Shown: positions 22,017-32,843 of the stretch, piece by piece
Numbering within the stretch: the first letter of the stretch is position 1
Layout: each line of letters opens with the position of its first letter
Assembly: GCA_964035575.1 (NCBI GenBank)
Contig: OZ037855.1
Location: 992,001-1,056,000, forward strand
DNA length: 64,000 bases
From: Rhynchopus sp. YZ270_cl-10
Taxonomy: Eukaryota > Euglenozoa > Diplonemea > Diplonemida > Diplonemidae
Direction: 5' to 3'
The notes under the pieces: model-generated
What the model saw: the letters and a program-made list of their open reading frames with translations, nothing else
The model's database searches: none
What the model was told of the DNA's origin: nothing
Translations under genes and position numbers: made by a program

Positions 22017-24926
22017 ATGGTGACAAGCAGCCTGCCGCACCGTGTGTGGGTAGCACTCCTTCTGCCCCTGTCTGCAGTGCCGCTGTCGCCCCTGCCGCAG
22101 TGCAGGGAGGGGGAGCACTACTGCTCTGCGTCGGATGCGTGCTGGTTCATGAACGTGTCGCAGCCGGAGAAGTTCTTCAATGGGCGGAACGACGCTTGGC
22201 TAGAGAGGTACTTTGATTCGGGGCATTCGAGGCAGAGGGAGCTTTTAAATGATCCCTATCTGAACCATGGCGTTGTGGCATCGCGTATAAGGAAAAACGT
22301 TTGCAGTGTCGTCTGCGGACATGGGTTGCAGGCGACCAACTTCTCTTGTGGTGCGTTGGGCTGCCTCAGGATTGCCGACTGCCCCACAGCAAGCACGGCT
22401 GTGATCACTAGGGTGTCTATGATACATTCGGAGCGTGACAGCGACTTGTACAGAGCGCAGTCTGCAGATGTGCACATAGACGAAGACATGGGTTACCACA
22501 AGAGGACGCCGCACACGCTGGCACTGAACCGCAGCTTCGTCCGAATGTCGGTGCACGGCAAGCCTGTCCCGGAGGGGATGTCGCAGCAGTACTTCGACAG
22601 AATGATCCTCATCCGGAGTACGATACAGCAAGAATTCTACATCACCATGGAACCGACTGTGCACCCAGACCAGTGGCGGGAGCCCATCTTCGACCTGCCC
22701 AAGGCAGAGATACACAGCATGGACATCCTGGTGGGGTGGGGCTGTCTCGACGACTACCACAAGGCCCTCGGTGTGTTGGGCTGTGCCCGTGTGATGCCGC
22801 TTGGGTGCAACGCGACAATCCCGAACAGGTTTTACAAGGCAGGATCAACTACTCATAGATACACGAACGTGGCGGAAGCATGTGAGGTGTCGTGTGGGAC
22901 GTGCACACTTGGCACTGTCCCACAATACAGTCCCCAGAACATCTGTGAAGTATCAAAGGACATGTTGCACTGCCTCGAGTCCATCAACGCAAAGCCCGTC
23001 TGTGAGCCCTTCGATGTGGAAACCCTCTACGGAACGAGCTGCTACGATGTCCAGTTCTGCCCCCAGGTGCAGGACCTTGTGCACAGCAGAAACAAAACGT
23101 GCCATGCACACTGCTCCTCTCCGATCTCAGGCGTCGTGTGTACATCTGAGGGTCTCTACGCACCACGGCAGGAGCGTGGCGGGTATGCCTTCTGCGTGGA
23201 CACGGTCTCAGGTGAGGAGCTGAACGGCACGCGTGTGCCTGTGTCCGAAAGGAGTGCGCTGTTGTGTGAGGTAGAGATCTCTAACAAGACGACCTGCATA
23301 CAGGCACTCTGTGGTTCACTCTCGCAGGACATCGCACGTCCACGCATACTTTCCTTGGGGAAAGTGGTCTTCAAGTTTTCTGCAGGGAAAGCTAAAAGCC
23401 GTGCCCTGCGCGGGGTTCTAGAACAAGAAATAAAACACACAACCTTCAAGATTGAAGCTGATACACCAGGGAAGGTTGTGCTGTCGGTGTACCCGTCTGT
23501 TGACAAGCTGATACGGCTGAGGGGTCCTAAGGGTGTGCTAACGGCGAGACCCCCAAGTATGGGAGTGCTGTCTCTTGCAGCGTCGATTGAGTTGGAGCAG
23601 AAGACACTTGCGTTTCTGCAGGCGACACTTGACACCCCGTTGACATGGGAGGCAGCGAACGAGGTGATGCTGTACAAACCTCAGGAACTGTGGGAACCCA
23701 TCACCACGAAGACAGCAGTTGCAGAGATCCCTGGGAAGCTTCGTGTCACCATCACTCAGGTGGCCGTATCCTACACAGAAGTGCATGTGGAGTTCTTGAA
23801 CGGCTTTGAGAAGGAACAGCCGCCAGGTGGGTACTACTGGGGAGTGTACCACCCACGAGTGGACGGGAAGTGTCCCATCCCCGACGATGCTGTGTTCGAC
23901 CCTCTTGAAGCAAAGTTGCATGAAAAATGCAAAACTGGTGACTCTTCGCTCCGCCCTCTGTATTGTCGTTCAGGGGACATGACAAGGAAGTATGGGAAGC
24001 TTCGTGAACAGGAGGCGTCGTTCAGGGACCAGCATGTGCGATTAAGTGGATGGGGCTCTGTGCTGGGGAAGGTGGTTGTGCTCCGTGGGAACGGGGTGCA
24101 CTGTGCTCTTATTGTCCCGCAGACGGAAGCAGGTGAAGGGGTTGCGCTTGTGGCAGACTTCTCACACGAAACGACACAGACGTCGGGAGTGGAGCTGAGT
24201 GGCTCTGTGAACATCTGGCAGAGGGGCCCGTGGGAGGACACCCTGATCGGTGTGTCCCTGCGTGCTGGGGAGGAGCTGAGGGATGTGTCCTTCCACATCT
24301 CGTCGAAGCGTCTTGAGGAGTACCCTGAGGGGTGTGCTGCAGGCTACACACCTGACACAGACCTCTACGACCCCTTTGCTGTCATGGGAGGAGGGGTCGA
24401 GCGCTCAACTCTTGAGGAGTGTTTGACAGACAAAGGAGCACCGAACACAGTAGGCACTCCGCACATTCCGCACGACGGTGTTCCGAATCCCTTTTCTGAC
24501 GACCAGTACGTGTACCGCTGTCCCCTGGGTGACCTGACACCACACATGCAGTCTGCACGGCACATCGTGACGAACGCAAGCAACCCTGCGAACAGCAACG
24601 ACGCACCTGTGGTGTACAACTACACTGCCATCCACTACCACCTGAACGTGGTGGACTCGCCCGGTGCGCTGCGGCCGAGCGATGCTAGCTTTAGGGGTGG
24701 ACACACACTTGTGCTCCTGCATGAGAAGCGGGTGGTGGCCTGTGCACGGCTCACGGGGAAGGGTGGCGAGGCTTATGTTGGGCTGCAGCAGACGACGTCA
24801 GAGGTGACGGTGCATTTGATTTGGGGTACCTTGGTTGGTGTTGCTTGTGTTGCTGCATGTGTTGTGTTGTGTGTGTTGAGGGTGAAGCACAGGGGCAGCA
24901 GTGCTGCAAAAGGCTTGACACCATGA
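22017..24926 (+). CDS. Array copy 4: Cys-rich type I membrane protein, 969 aa
   Basis: Translation identical to copies 2, 3 and 5. The spacer after this copy carries the one substitution that separates it from the others (G at 25495 inside an A-rich run), so this unit at least is a real separate copy if the base call is right. Confidence 0.9.
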   Translation: MVTSSLPHRVWVALLLPLSAVPLSPLPQCREGEHYCSASDACWFMNVSQPEKFFNGRNDAWLERYFDSGHSRQRELLNDPYLNHGVVASRIRKNVCSVVCGHGLQATNFSCGALGCLRIADCPTASTAVITRVSMIHSERDSDLYRAQSADVHIDEDMGYHKRTPHTLALNRSFVRMSVHGKPVPEGMSQQYFDRMILIRSTIQQEFYITMEPTVHPDQWREPIFDLPKAEIHSMDILVGWGCLDDYHKALGVLGCARVMPLGCNATIPNRFYKAGSTTHRYTNVAEACEVSCGTCTLGTVPQYSPQNICEVSKDMLHCLESINAKPVCEPFDVETLYGTSCYDVQFCPQVQDLVHSRNKTCHAHCSSPISGVVCTSEGLYAPRQERGGYAFCVDTVSGEELNGTRVPVSERSALLCEVEISNKTTCIQALCGSLSQDIARPRILSLGKVVFKFSAGKAKSRALRGVLEQEIKHTTFKIEADTPGKVVLSVYPSVDKLIRLRGPKGVLTARPPSMGVLSLAASIELEQKTLAFLQATLDTPLTWEAANEVMLYKPQELWEPITTKTAVAEIPGKLRVTITQVAVSYTEVHVEFLNGFEKEQPPGGYYWGVYHPRVDGKCPIPDDAVFDPLEAKLHEKCKTGDSSLRPLYCRSGDMTRKYGKLREQEASFRDQHVRLSGWGSVLGKVVVLRGNGVHCALIVPQTEAGEGVALVADFSHETTQTSGVELSGSVNIWQRGPWEDTLIGVSLRAGEELRDVSFHISSKRLEEYPEGCAAGYTPDTDLYDPFAVMGGGVERSTLEECLTDKGAPNTVGTPHIPHDGVPNPFSDDQYVYRCPLGDLTPHMQSARHIVTNASNPANSNDAPVVYNYTAIHYHLNVVDSPGALRPSDASFRGGHTLVLLHEKRVVACARLTGKGGEAYVGLQQTTSEVTVHLIWGTLVGVACVAACVVLCVLRVKHRGSSAAKGLTP

Positions 24927-25765
24927 GGCTGTTCCTGTTGTGATTCTGTCACTCAACAGCAGTACATACTTTGTCTCAGCTTGCACAGCTTGGGTTTGAA
25001 AATTTGGGTCCTTTAGCTAGGCTTGATGCGAAGGTGTGTGAGAGTGTTTCTTTTATGTTGTCCCACGTCGTGTATCGCGTGGAGTTCTGGTCCAGTACTA
25101 TTATAAAGAACTGAGAAAGAGGTTGGTGACAGGTAGCAAAGCCCCATATTCGTGTGGGTTGGGTATGTCAGGGTCCGCTGTCAAGAGAGGGCTTTGTATT
25201 TCAAATCGACTTTTTCTTTTTTACGAAAAGCTGCAAGAAAAGAGAAGGAAATGTAAATGCACCCACAGAAGAAACACAACATGTCGGTGTGCCTGTACAT
25301 CTATAGAGGCGGTTTGTTCTGTGTGTTGGAGGAGTATGTGACAAAGGTCACTGTACTTTTCTATGTTGAAGTTATTATTTTCAGTTGTGTTCGTTTGATA
25401 TGTCGGCGAAATCAAGAAAATACCAGGCACTCCGCTAGGTACTAAAGTTCTGTTGATTGTCAACAGAACTTTTTGAAAATGGGGAAAAAAAGAAGAAAAA
25501 AAAAAGTTCTGCTAAGTGGTTCAGACCCGTTCTACCTGTCAAAAAAGCTCAGGAGAAGAAGATATGGAGAGGTGAGTGCTCAAACGTCCCAAAAAAGTCA
25601 AAATCGGGCGTTGGTAAAAAAAAAAGTTGCGTACCGTGCGCCTGCGGCGCAAGCATGTACCCCACCAACGTGGACCATCAACAGAATATTTTCAAAATCG
25701 GAAATCCTAGCGGAGAGCCTGGAAAATACCAAAAAAAAAAAAAAAAAAAAAAAAGAACAAGAAGT

Positions 25766-26582
25766 CAGGGTTCTATACAGCATTCCGCCCACGAGGGGCT
25801 GGCTCGGTCAGAATCGGTTTGACTCGGTCAGCCCAAAAAAAAATTTTCCCCCCTCCACAGGGAATTATATAGGTTTTGGGGTTTTTCGCTGAAACTCGGT
25901 CGAGCCCGGTCCCCAACCCAGCTCAAGTTGGGGGCCTCCGGCGGAATGTGAATTCCTCGGTTATCCAACTGCGGAGTTCGGCACTTCATTGAAGCAATTC
26001 GTGCACCAGGCACAAGTGGTACACGAATTGTCTGTAGCCTCAGTACATTTATAACAAAGAAAGGGCGGTCACGGCACCCAAAGCGAAGCCACGGTACGCA
26101 ACATTTCTAAAAAAAAGTTGACACAAAACGGCACTGTCGCTGGTAATTGTGGTCAGCTTCCGTAATTTTACTCCCCTGTTTTTCTAAAACGAAAGTTTCT
26201 GGCGAAGCCACGGTACGCAACATTTCTAAAAATTGCGCTTAAAATTGCACATTTTTACTGCAAAAGTATATCATGGGAAGGGTGGGTTGCAATCTTGCGC
26301 CGCAGGCGCACGGTACGCTACTTTTATTATTTCGCCATGTTGCATGCTTCCTTTTCCTTCGGCGTTTGACCAATTGAGTCGCGTTTTGGCTGTGACGGGG
26401 TCACTTTGTTCATGAGGCCATTTCTGGTCACTCTCAGAGGCTTGTGTGAGGTACCAAAATTTCCACCCCAAGATTTGGAAAAAAAATCTGAGATTTATAA
26501 AAAAAAAAAAAAATAACGGCTGACCGAGTCAACGTCTGACTCGGTCAGACCGACCGAGTGACCGGACCTGTATAGAACCCTG
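25766..26582. mobile_element. MITE-like element, copy 4
   Basis: Same element as 8717-9533, at the same place in the unit. It is the last copy in the array. Confidence 0.8.
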
Positions 26583-26590
26583 AAGAAGTA

Positions 26591-27271
26591 AGGGCAAACA
26601 AATTTTTCGTTTGCGTTCGCGTCCTAATGGCTCCCAGAAAAACCTAGGTAGGCAGGCATAAAAAAGTTTTTTTTCAATGTGCTTGCTGAACCCGGGAGTT
26701 GACCCTCCGGAGTCGGTTTTTTCTCTTTTTTCCTGTTGAGACTGGTTTTGACTATTTTCTCATATTTCCCAAAATGGAACCACCTAAAGTTATATTATAA
26801 AATAGCAGGTGAACACTTTTTCCCCCGGATGAGTACCCAGGCCACAGTACAGTGGTGCTGGTGAAGCTTTTAAACACCGACATTTGCATTTCCGGAATCC
26901 GTCCGTCCCGTGGTGGGGTCAATTTGCTGAAATGGACAAGTTCTCGTTTTTGATCAATTTCCTCACAGTATACACAGTAGAAACTGGTAGGGAACAGGCA
27001 GCGCCGCAGGCGCACGGTGCCCAACATACCTTTTTCGGGAAAATACCAAAAAATAAGCACTTTAAACACGTCCCTAATTTTTCCGCAAACTTTTTTCCCG
27101 GCAATTTTTTTCCAAATCCCGGAAGCGGAAGCAAATTAGGAAACACCCTGACACAGCCCCAACACAAAAAAATTGAAAAAAACTTTTTTTCAAAAAAAGT
27201 TTTTTCCCCAAAAATCTCAAAAAAACCTAGGCAGGCAGGACGCGAACGCATAAAAAAAGTTTGTTTGCCCT
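26591..27271. mobile_element. Second inverted-repeat element, copy 4
   Basis: Same as 9542-10222, the last copy in the array. Confidence 0.6.
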
Positions 27272-27699
27272 AATGAACTTTTGAACACCCCCTTTATCTT
27301 GTTCCTCCTTGCTTGTTTTTGTTCCTCCTATGCCTGCTTGACGGCGGACTTCCTCTCTGCATGAGCGTGGTCGTGTCATTGGACGGGTGGTCGGATGTAC
27401 GAACAAACGTGCCAAGAAACAGAGACTGCGGCACCGACCCTTTCCTAGCACCAGCAAGCATCGCGTTCACTCACTCGACTCTGTCGGAGCCAGACCCGAT
27501 GGGCTGCAGACGCTCTGTGCTGTCTCACAAGACGCGAGACTATTTGGGAACATTCTGGTGATATGATGCCCCTTCCCTTCTGGATGGGGTGACTGTGTCT
27601 GCGCACAGCACTCCCTGACACACTCATCTTTCAAGTTTTCTTTGTTCCTTTCGATCCACAACACCCCTTCCTCACAGAAGCCGTTCCCAGTCAGATGCA

Positions 27700-30609
27700 A
27701 TGGTGACAAGCAGCCTGCCGCACCGTGTGTGGGTAGCACTCCTTCTGCCCCTGTCTGCAGTGCCGCTGTCGCCCCTGCCGCAGTGCAGGGAGGGGGAGCA
27801 CTACTGCTCTGCGTCGGATGCGTGCTGGTTCATGAACGTGTCGCAGCCGGAGAAGTTCTTCAATGGGCGGAACGACGCTTGGCTAGAGAGGTACTTTGAT
27901 TCGGGGCATTCGAGGCAGAGGGAGCTTTTAAATGATCCCTATCTGAACCATGGCGTTGTGGCATCGCGTATAAGGAAAAACGTTTGCAGTGTCGTCTGCG
28001 GACATGGGTTGCAGGCGACCAACTTCTCTTGTGGTGCGTTGGGCTGCCTCAGGATTGCCGACTGCCCCACAGCAAGCACGGCTGTGATCACTAGGGTGTC
28101 TATGATACATTCGGAGCGTGACAGCGACTTGTACAGAGCGCAGTCTGCAGATGTGCACATAGACGAAGACATGGGTTACCACAAGAGGACGCCGCACACG
28201 CTGGCACTGAACCGCAGCTTCGTCCGAATGTCGGTGCACGGCAAGCCTGTCCCGGAGGGGATGTCGCAGCAGTACTTCGACAGAATGATCCTCATCCGGA
28301 GTACGATACAGCAAGAATTCTACATCACCATGGAACCGACTGTGCACCCAGACCAGTGGCGGGAGCCCATCTTCGACCTGCCCAAGGCAGAGATACACAG
28401 CATGGACATCCTGGTGGGGTGGGGCTGTCTCGACGACTACCACAAGGCCCTCGGTGTGTTGGGCTGTGCCCGTGTGATGCCGCTTGGGTGCAACGCGACA
28501 ATCCCGAACAGGTTTTACAAGGCAGGATCAACTACTCATAGATACACGAACGTGGCGGAAGCATGTGAGGTGTCGTGTGGGACGTGCACACTTGGCACTG
28601 TCCCACAATACAGTCCCCAGAACATCTGTGAAGTATCAAAGGACATGTTGCACTGCCTCGAGTCCATCAACGCAAAGCCCGTCTGTGAGCCCTTCGATGT
28701 GGAAACCCTCTACGGAACGAGCTGCTACGATGTCCAGTTCTGCCCCCAGGTGCAGGACCTTGTGCACAGCAGAAACAAAACGTGCCATGCACACTGCTCC
28801 TCTCCGATCTCAGGCGTCGTGTGTACATCTGAGGGTCTCTACGCACCACGGCAGGAGCGTGGCGGGTATGCCTTCTGCGTGGACACGGTCTCAGGTGAGG
28901 AGCTGAACGGCACGCGTGTGCCTGTGTCCGAAAGGAGTGCGCTGTTGTGTGAGGTAGAGATCTCTAACAAGACGACCTGCATACAGGCACTCTGTGGTTC
29001 ACTCTCGCAGGACATCGCACGTCCACGCATACTTTCCTTGGGGAAAGTGGTCTTCAAGTTTTCTGCAGGGAAAGCTAAAAGCCGTGCCCTGCGCGGGGTT
29101 CTAGAACAAGAAATAAAACACACAACCTTCAAGATTGAAGCTGATACACCAGGGAAGGTTGTGCTGTCGGTGTACCCGTCTGTTGACAAGCTGATACGGC
29201 TGAGGGGTCCTAAGGGTGTGCTAACGGCGAGACCCCCAAGTATGGGAGTGCTGTCTCTTGCAGCGTCGATTGAGTTGGAGCAGAAGACACTTGCGTTTCT
29301 GCAGGCGACACTTGACACCCCGTTGACATGGGAGGCAGCGAACGAGGTGATGCTGTACAAACCTCAGGAACTGTGGGAACCCATCACCACGAAGACAGCA
29401 GTTGCAGAGATCCCTGGGAAGCTTCGTGTCACCATCACTCAGGTGGCCGTATCCTACACAGAAGTGCATGTGGAGTTCTTGAACGGCTTTGAGAAGGAAC
29501 AGCCGCCAGGTGGGTACTACTGGGGAGTGTACCACCCACGAGTGGACGGGAAGTGTCCCATCCCCGACGATGCTGTGTTCGACCCTCTTGAAGCAAAGTT
29601 GCATGAAAAATGCAAAACTGGTGACTCTTCGCTCCGCCCTCTGTATTGTCGTTCAGGGGACATGACAAGGAAGTATGGGAAGCTTCGTGAACAGGAGGCG
29701 TCGTTCAGGGACCAGCATGTGCGATTAAGTGGATGGGGCTCTGTGCTGGGGAAGGTGGTTGTGCTCCGTGGGAACGGGGTGCACTGTGCTCTTATTGTCC
29801 CGCAGACGGAAGCAGGTGAAGGGGTTGCGCTTGTGGCAGACTTCTCACACGAAACGACACAGACGTCGGGAGTGGAGCTGAGTGGCTCTGTGAACATCTG
29901 GCAGAGGGGCCCGTGGGAGGACACCCTGATCGGTGTGTCCCTGCGTGCTGGGGAGGAGCTGAGGGATGTGTCCTTCCACATCTCGTCGAAGCGTCTTGAG
30001 GAGTACCCTGAGGGGTGTGCTGCAGGCTACACACCTGACACAGACCTCTACGACCCCTTTGCTGTCATGGGAGGAGGGGTCGAGCGCTCAACTCTTGAGG
30101 AGTGTTTGACAGACAAAGGAGCACCGAACACAGTAGGCACTCCGCACATTCCGCACGACGGTGTTCCGAATCCCTTTTCTGACGACCAGTACGTGTACCG
30201 CTGTCCCCTGGGTGACCTGACACCACACATGCAGTCTGCACGGCACATCGTGACGAACGCAAGCAACCCTGCGAACAGCAACGACGCACCTGTGGTGTAC
30301 AACTACACTGCCATCCACTACCACCTGAACGTGGTGGACTCGCCCGGTGCGCTGCGGCCGAGCGATGCTAGCTTTAGGGGTGGACACACACTTGTGCTCC
30401 TGCATGAGAAGCGGGTGGTGGCCTGTGCACGGCTCACGGGGAAGGGTGGCGAGGCTTATGTTGGGCTGCAGCAGACGACGTCAGAGGTGACGGTGCATTT
30501 GATTTGGGGTACCTTGGTTGGTGTTGCTTGTGTTGCTGCATGTGTTGTGTTGTGTGTGTTGAGGGTGAAGCACAGGGGCAGCAGTGCTGCAAAAGGCTTG
30601 ACACCATGA
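27700..30609 (+). CDS. Array copy 5: Cys-rich type I membrane protein, 969 aa
   Basis: Last gene of the array and identical in translation to copies 2-4. Its downstream region matches the other spacers only to about 30,968, then changes to unrelated sequence, so this is the right-hand border of the array and it lacks the two mobile elements. Confidence 0.9.
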   Translation: MVTSSLPHRVWVALLLPLSAVPLSPLPQCREGEHYCSASDACWFMNVSQPEKFFNGRNDAWLERYFDSGHSRQRELLNDPYLNHGVVASRIRKNVCSVVCGHGLQATNFSCGALGCLRIADCPTASTAVITRVSMIHSERDSDLYRAQSADVHIDEDMGYHKRTPHTLALNRSFVRMSVHGKPVPEGMSQQYFDRMILIRSTIQQEFYITMEPTVHPDQWREPIFDLPKAEIHSMDILVGWGCLDDYHKALGVLGCARVMPLGCNATIPNRFYKAGSTTHRYTNVAEACEVSCGTCTLGTVPQYSPQNICEVSKDMLHCLESINAKPVCEPFDVETLYGTSCYDVQFCPQVQDLVHSRNKTCHAHCSSPISGVVCTSEGLYAPRQERGGYAFCVDTVSGEELNGTRVPVSERSALLCEVEISNKTTCIQALCGSLSQDIARPRILSLGKVVFKFSAGKAKSRALRGVLEQEIKHTTFKIEADTPGKVVLSVYPSVDKLIRLRGPKGVLTARPPSMGVLSLAASIELEQKTLAFLQATLDTPLTWEAANEVMLYKPQELWEPITTKTAVAEIPGKLRVTITQVAVSYTEVHVEFLNGFEKEQPPGGYYWGVYHPRVDGKCPIPDDAVFDPLEAKLHEKCKTGDSSLRPLYCRSGDMTRKYGKLREQEASFRDQHVRLSGWGSVLGKVVVLRGNGVHCALIVPQTEAGEGVALVADFSHETTQTSGVELSGSVNIWQRGPWEDTLIGVSLRAGEELRDVSFHISSKRLEEYPEGCAAGYTPDTDLYDPFAVMGGGVERSTLEECLTDKGAPNTVGTPHIPHDGVPNPFSDDQYVYRCPLGDLTPHMQSARHIVTNASNPANSNDAPVVYNYTAIHYHLNVVDSPGALRPSDASFRGGHTLVLLHEKRVVACARLTGKGGEAYVGLQQTTSEVTVHLIWGTLVGVACVAACVVLCVLRVKHRGSSAAKGLTP

Positions 30610-31265
30610 GGCTGTTCCTGTTGTGATTCTGTCACTCAACAGCAGTACATACTTTGTCTCAGCTTGCACAGCTTGGGTTTGAAAATTTGGGTCCTTTAGC
30701 TAGGCTTGATGCGAAGGTGTGTGAGAGTGTTTCTTTTATGTTGTCCCACGTCGTGTATCGCGTGGAGTTCTGGTCCAGTACTATTATAAAGAACTGAGAA
30801 AGAGGTTGGTGACAGGTAGCAAAGCCCCATATTCGTGTGGGTTGGGTATGTCAGGGTCCGCTGTCAAGAGAGGGCTTTGTATTTCAAATCGACTTTTTTT
30901 TTTTTACGAAAAGCTGCAAGAAAAGAGAAGGAAATGTAAATGCACCCACAGAAGAAACACAACATGTCGATGTGTCTGTACATCTACGGAGGCGTTGATG
31001 GCTTCTTCACAATTTGTTGCTTAGTAGAAATAACTCGTTTTTTTAGTCACACCCGGTTCCCCCCTAAAAAAATGTCTTATGGAACTTATGCTTGACTACA
31101 CTATTACAACCAAGTTTTCAAAAAAAAAAAAAAAAAAATAGTGAAGCACACACACGTACCTTGTAATACCTCATGTCTTCCTCCACCCACGGTTTGAGGA
31201 CACCTTCTTTCTTTTCGATATATATTTTGGAGGTGAAAAAAAACCTATAGTTTGATGTTGTCAAG
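30610..31265. other. Array border and intergenic sequence
   Basis: The first 360 bp are the truncated array spacer. At about 30,969-31,000 the sequence departs from the spacer within CATCTACGGAGGCGTTGATG. The rest is AT-rich with an A-run at 31120-31138. No gene seen. Confidence 0.5.
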
Positions 31266-31541
31266 ATGACAATTCTTTGCAAAAAAAAAAGGACTACACC
31301 CCCACTTCTTTTGACAAGACTCCTTCGCCCCTCCTCCTTCCAGGACGGCAATACCCCTGACCGAGACCTATTAGGCCTTCTGCGACACGCTGCTCTTATC
31401 CTTCAGGAGTACATCGCATTCAGGTTGTGGTCGATGCCTTCAGCTGCAACACAAACTCCACCGCCAACTCACTCCTCCTCCTCCTCCTCCTCCTCCTCCT
31501 CCTCCCCCTCCTCACTTCAGGGCCTAACTCCACCCATATGA
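31266..31541 (+). CDS. Doubtful small ORF or upstream exon, 91 aa
   Basis: An ATG-started frame. Its middle (DRDLLGLLRHAALILQEYIA) looks like a plausible amphipathic helix and is preceded by CTTCCAG, an acceptor-like sequence. The C-terminal part is a Ser/Pro run encoded by a CCT microsatellite (31472-31512). It is in the same reading phase as the seipin-like gene 100 bp downstream but is separated from it by a stop. It could be an exon of a gene I cannot resolve, or chance. Confidence 0.25.
   Translation: MTILCKKKRTTPPLLLTRLLRPSSFQDGNTPDRDLLGLLRHAALILQEYIAFRLWSMPSAATQTPPPTHSSSSSSSSSSSPSSLQGLTPPI
31472..31512. repeat. CCT/TCC trinucleotide microsatellite
   Basis: About eleven uninterrupted CCT units followed by a C-rich interruption. 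Likely length-variable. Confidence 0.9.
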
Positions 31542-31563
31542 CCACTTAGTTCTCTTCTTCTGC

Positions 31564-31640
31564 CTCACCCCCCCACCCCCCACCCCCCACCCCTACCCCT
31601 ACCCCATCGCCCTACCTTCCCCTTCCCCCCCCTCTCCTTT
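31564..31640. repeat. C-rich pyrimidine tract before the seipin-like gene
   Basis: Runs of CCCCCCA and CCCCTA lead almost directly into the start codon at 31644. The opposite strand is G-run rich with quadruplex potential. Similar pyrimidine tracts precede the genes at 38007, 43380 and 47550. Confidence 0.7.
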
Positions 31641-31643
31641 TCA

Positions 31644-32843
31644 ATGGACAATTCCTCAACGGGGTATGAGAAAGGTGAGGTGAGGTACACCAAGCATGGG
31701 GTGCGTGAGGCTCTGTTCATATTGTGCACCTCTGTTGCGCAGCTGTTTGATGTGGAGAAGGAGAAGGAGAAGGAGGTGGAGGTGGAGGAGGATAACACTT
31801 CGTCGTCGTCGTCTCCTTCCCCTTCCCCTGCCGCTTCCGCTTCTCCACCCGATTCTACAGGGAAGAGTAGATTGGAGACGGTGTCCGATGTATTTCGAAC
31901 CCCCGCAGTGGCATCAATGAAGATCGCCGGCTCACAACTTGCCCTAGCAGAGCACTGTGCGAACGCTGTCTACGATAGCATTACTGCGCGTTGTCGAGCA
32001 GTTCTTGTCGCATATCTTAAGCTTTGCTGCGTTGCAGGCGTATTCTTTATCGCCCTCACCACATCTCTTGCAGGCGCAGGAATAACCGGCTGCGCTGCCG
32101 CATTAGGTGTATACACATACATAATACCCCCCTCTACAGTCGACACCCTCCCCTTCGCGCTTGATTATAACAATACCCAACCCGAAGCGAGAATTGATTT
32201 GTTGGGAGGAGAGGACTGCAGGGCAGCATGCTTACGAAGTGGGGGGTCGGACCATGAAGGCTGCAACATCACAGTAGAGCTAGAAATCCCAGAGACAGTA
32301 CATAATTTGAAGATTGGGGTGTTTACGGTGAGGGTGAGTCTGGTAGGGGAGGATGGAGGGGAGGTGGCGGCATTAAAAAGGAGTTCTGTTGTGGTGCAAG
32401 AAAGGTCGGAGTTGACGAAGCAGGCGGCTGAGTTGATGTTACTCCCTTTTACAACAGCATTTGGCGCGACGGCGACGGCGAACAAAGTGGTACGGCTTCA
32501 TATGACACCACTCCTAAAACGAGGCGTTATATCGAAGGATTTAAGCCACGTGGTGGTACAGCTTACCCCCAGTCTCCACGTTTCTTCTTCAGCTCTTCGT
32601 GTCGCCACCCACACCCCCGGCCTCCTCAACAGAATCCTCGTCACCTTCCCCCTCTCTGTCACAACCCTGACCCTCCTCCTTGCCTCAACAGCAGCCTTTT
32701 GTCTCTACTCATCTCTCTGGGTCATCGGGGCATGTGTCTTCTATAGTATGGTCCTGTCTGGACCCGAACCAAAAAAAATCATTTTTTCAGACCCAACACT
32801 ACAAAATGGTTGGGAAAGTGTCTCTGATGGGGAGGTTGAGTGA
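31644..32843 (+). CDS. Seipin-like ER membrane protein, 399 aa
   Basis: Seipins are ER proteins with two membrane passes around a lumenal lipid-binding domain; they form rings at ER-lipid droplet contacts. Here an N-terminal Glu/Lys- and Ser/Pro-rich cytosolic region (1 to ~115) is followed by a first hydrophobic segment (~117-160), a lumenal domain (~165-325) and a second hydrophobic segment (~331-372), then a short acidic tail. The seipin signature is clear in the lumenal part: NITVELEIPETVHNLKIGVF resembles the family's beta-strand core (LELEIPES...N...G.F), followed by the expected strand with VVVQERSEL and the LPF segment. An N-glycosylation site lies in the same region (CNIT). The start is the first ATG after the pyrimidine tract. 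No intron is needed. Confidence 0.85.
   Translation: MDNSSTGYEKGEVRYTKHGVREALFILCTSVAQLFDVEKEKEKEVEVEEDNTSSSSSPSPSPAASASPPDSTGKSRLETVSDVFRTPAVASMKIAGSQLALAEHCANAVYDSITARCRAVLVAYLKLCCVAGVFFIALTTSLAGAGITGCAAALGVYTYIIPPSTVDTLPFALDYNNTQPEARIDLLGGEDCRAACLRSGGSDHEGCNITVELEIPETVHNLKIGVFTVRVSLVGEDGGEVAALKRSSVVVQERSELTKQAAELMLLPFTTAFGATATANKVVRLHMTPLLKRGVISKDLSHVVVQLTPSLHVSSSALRVATHTPGLLNRILVTFPLSVTTLTLLLASTAAFCLYSSLWVIGACVFYSMVLSGPEPKKIIFSDPTLQNGWESVSDGEVE

Larger units (their letters stand above)
4548..30968 (+). repeat. Tandem array: five gene copies, period 5,683 bp
   Basis: Start codons fall at 4974, 10651, 16334, 22017 and 27700, spacings of 5677, 5683, 5683 and 5683. Copies 2-5 have the same 969-residue translation, and complete spacers 1-4 are all 2,773 bp including their A-runs. 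By eye I find only two single-base differences among the repeats after copy 1: A to G at 25495 and C to T at 30899. The array homology fades after about 30,968, some 360 bp beyond the last stop codon. Copy 1 has a diverged coding sequence but the same following spacer, so spacers have been homogenised or amplified more recently than the copy-1 gene. The true copy number may differ from that assembled. Confidence 0.95.
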
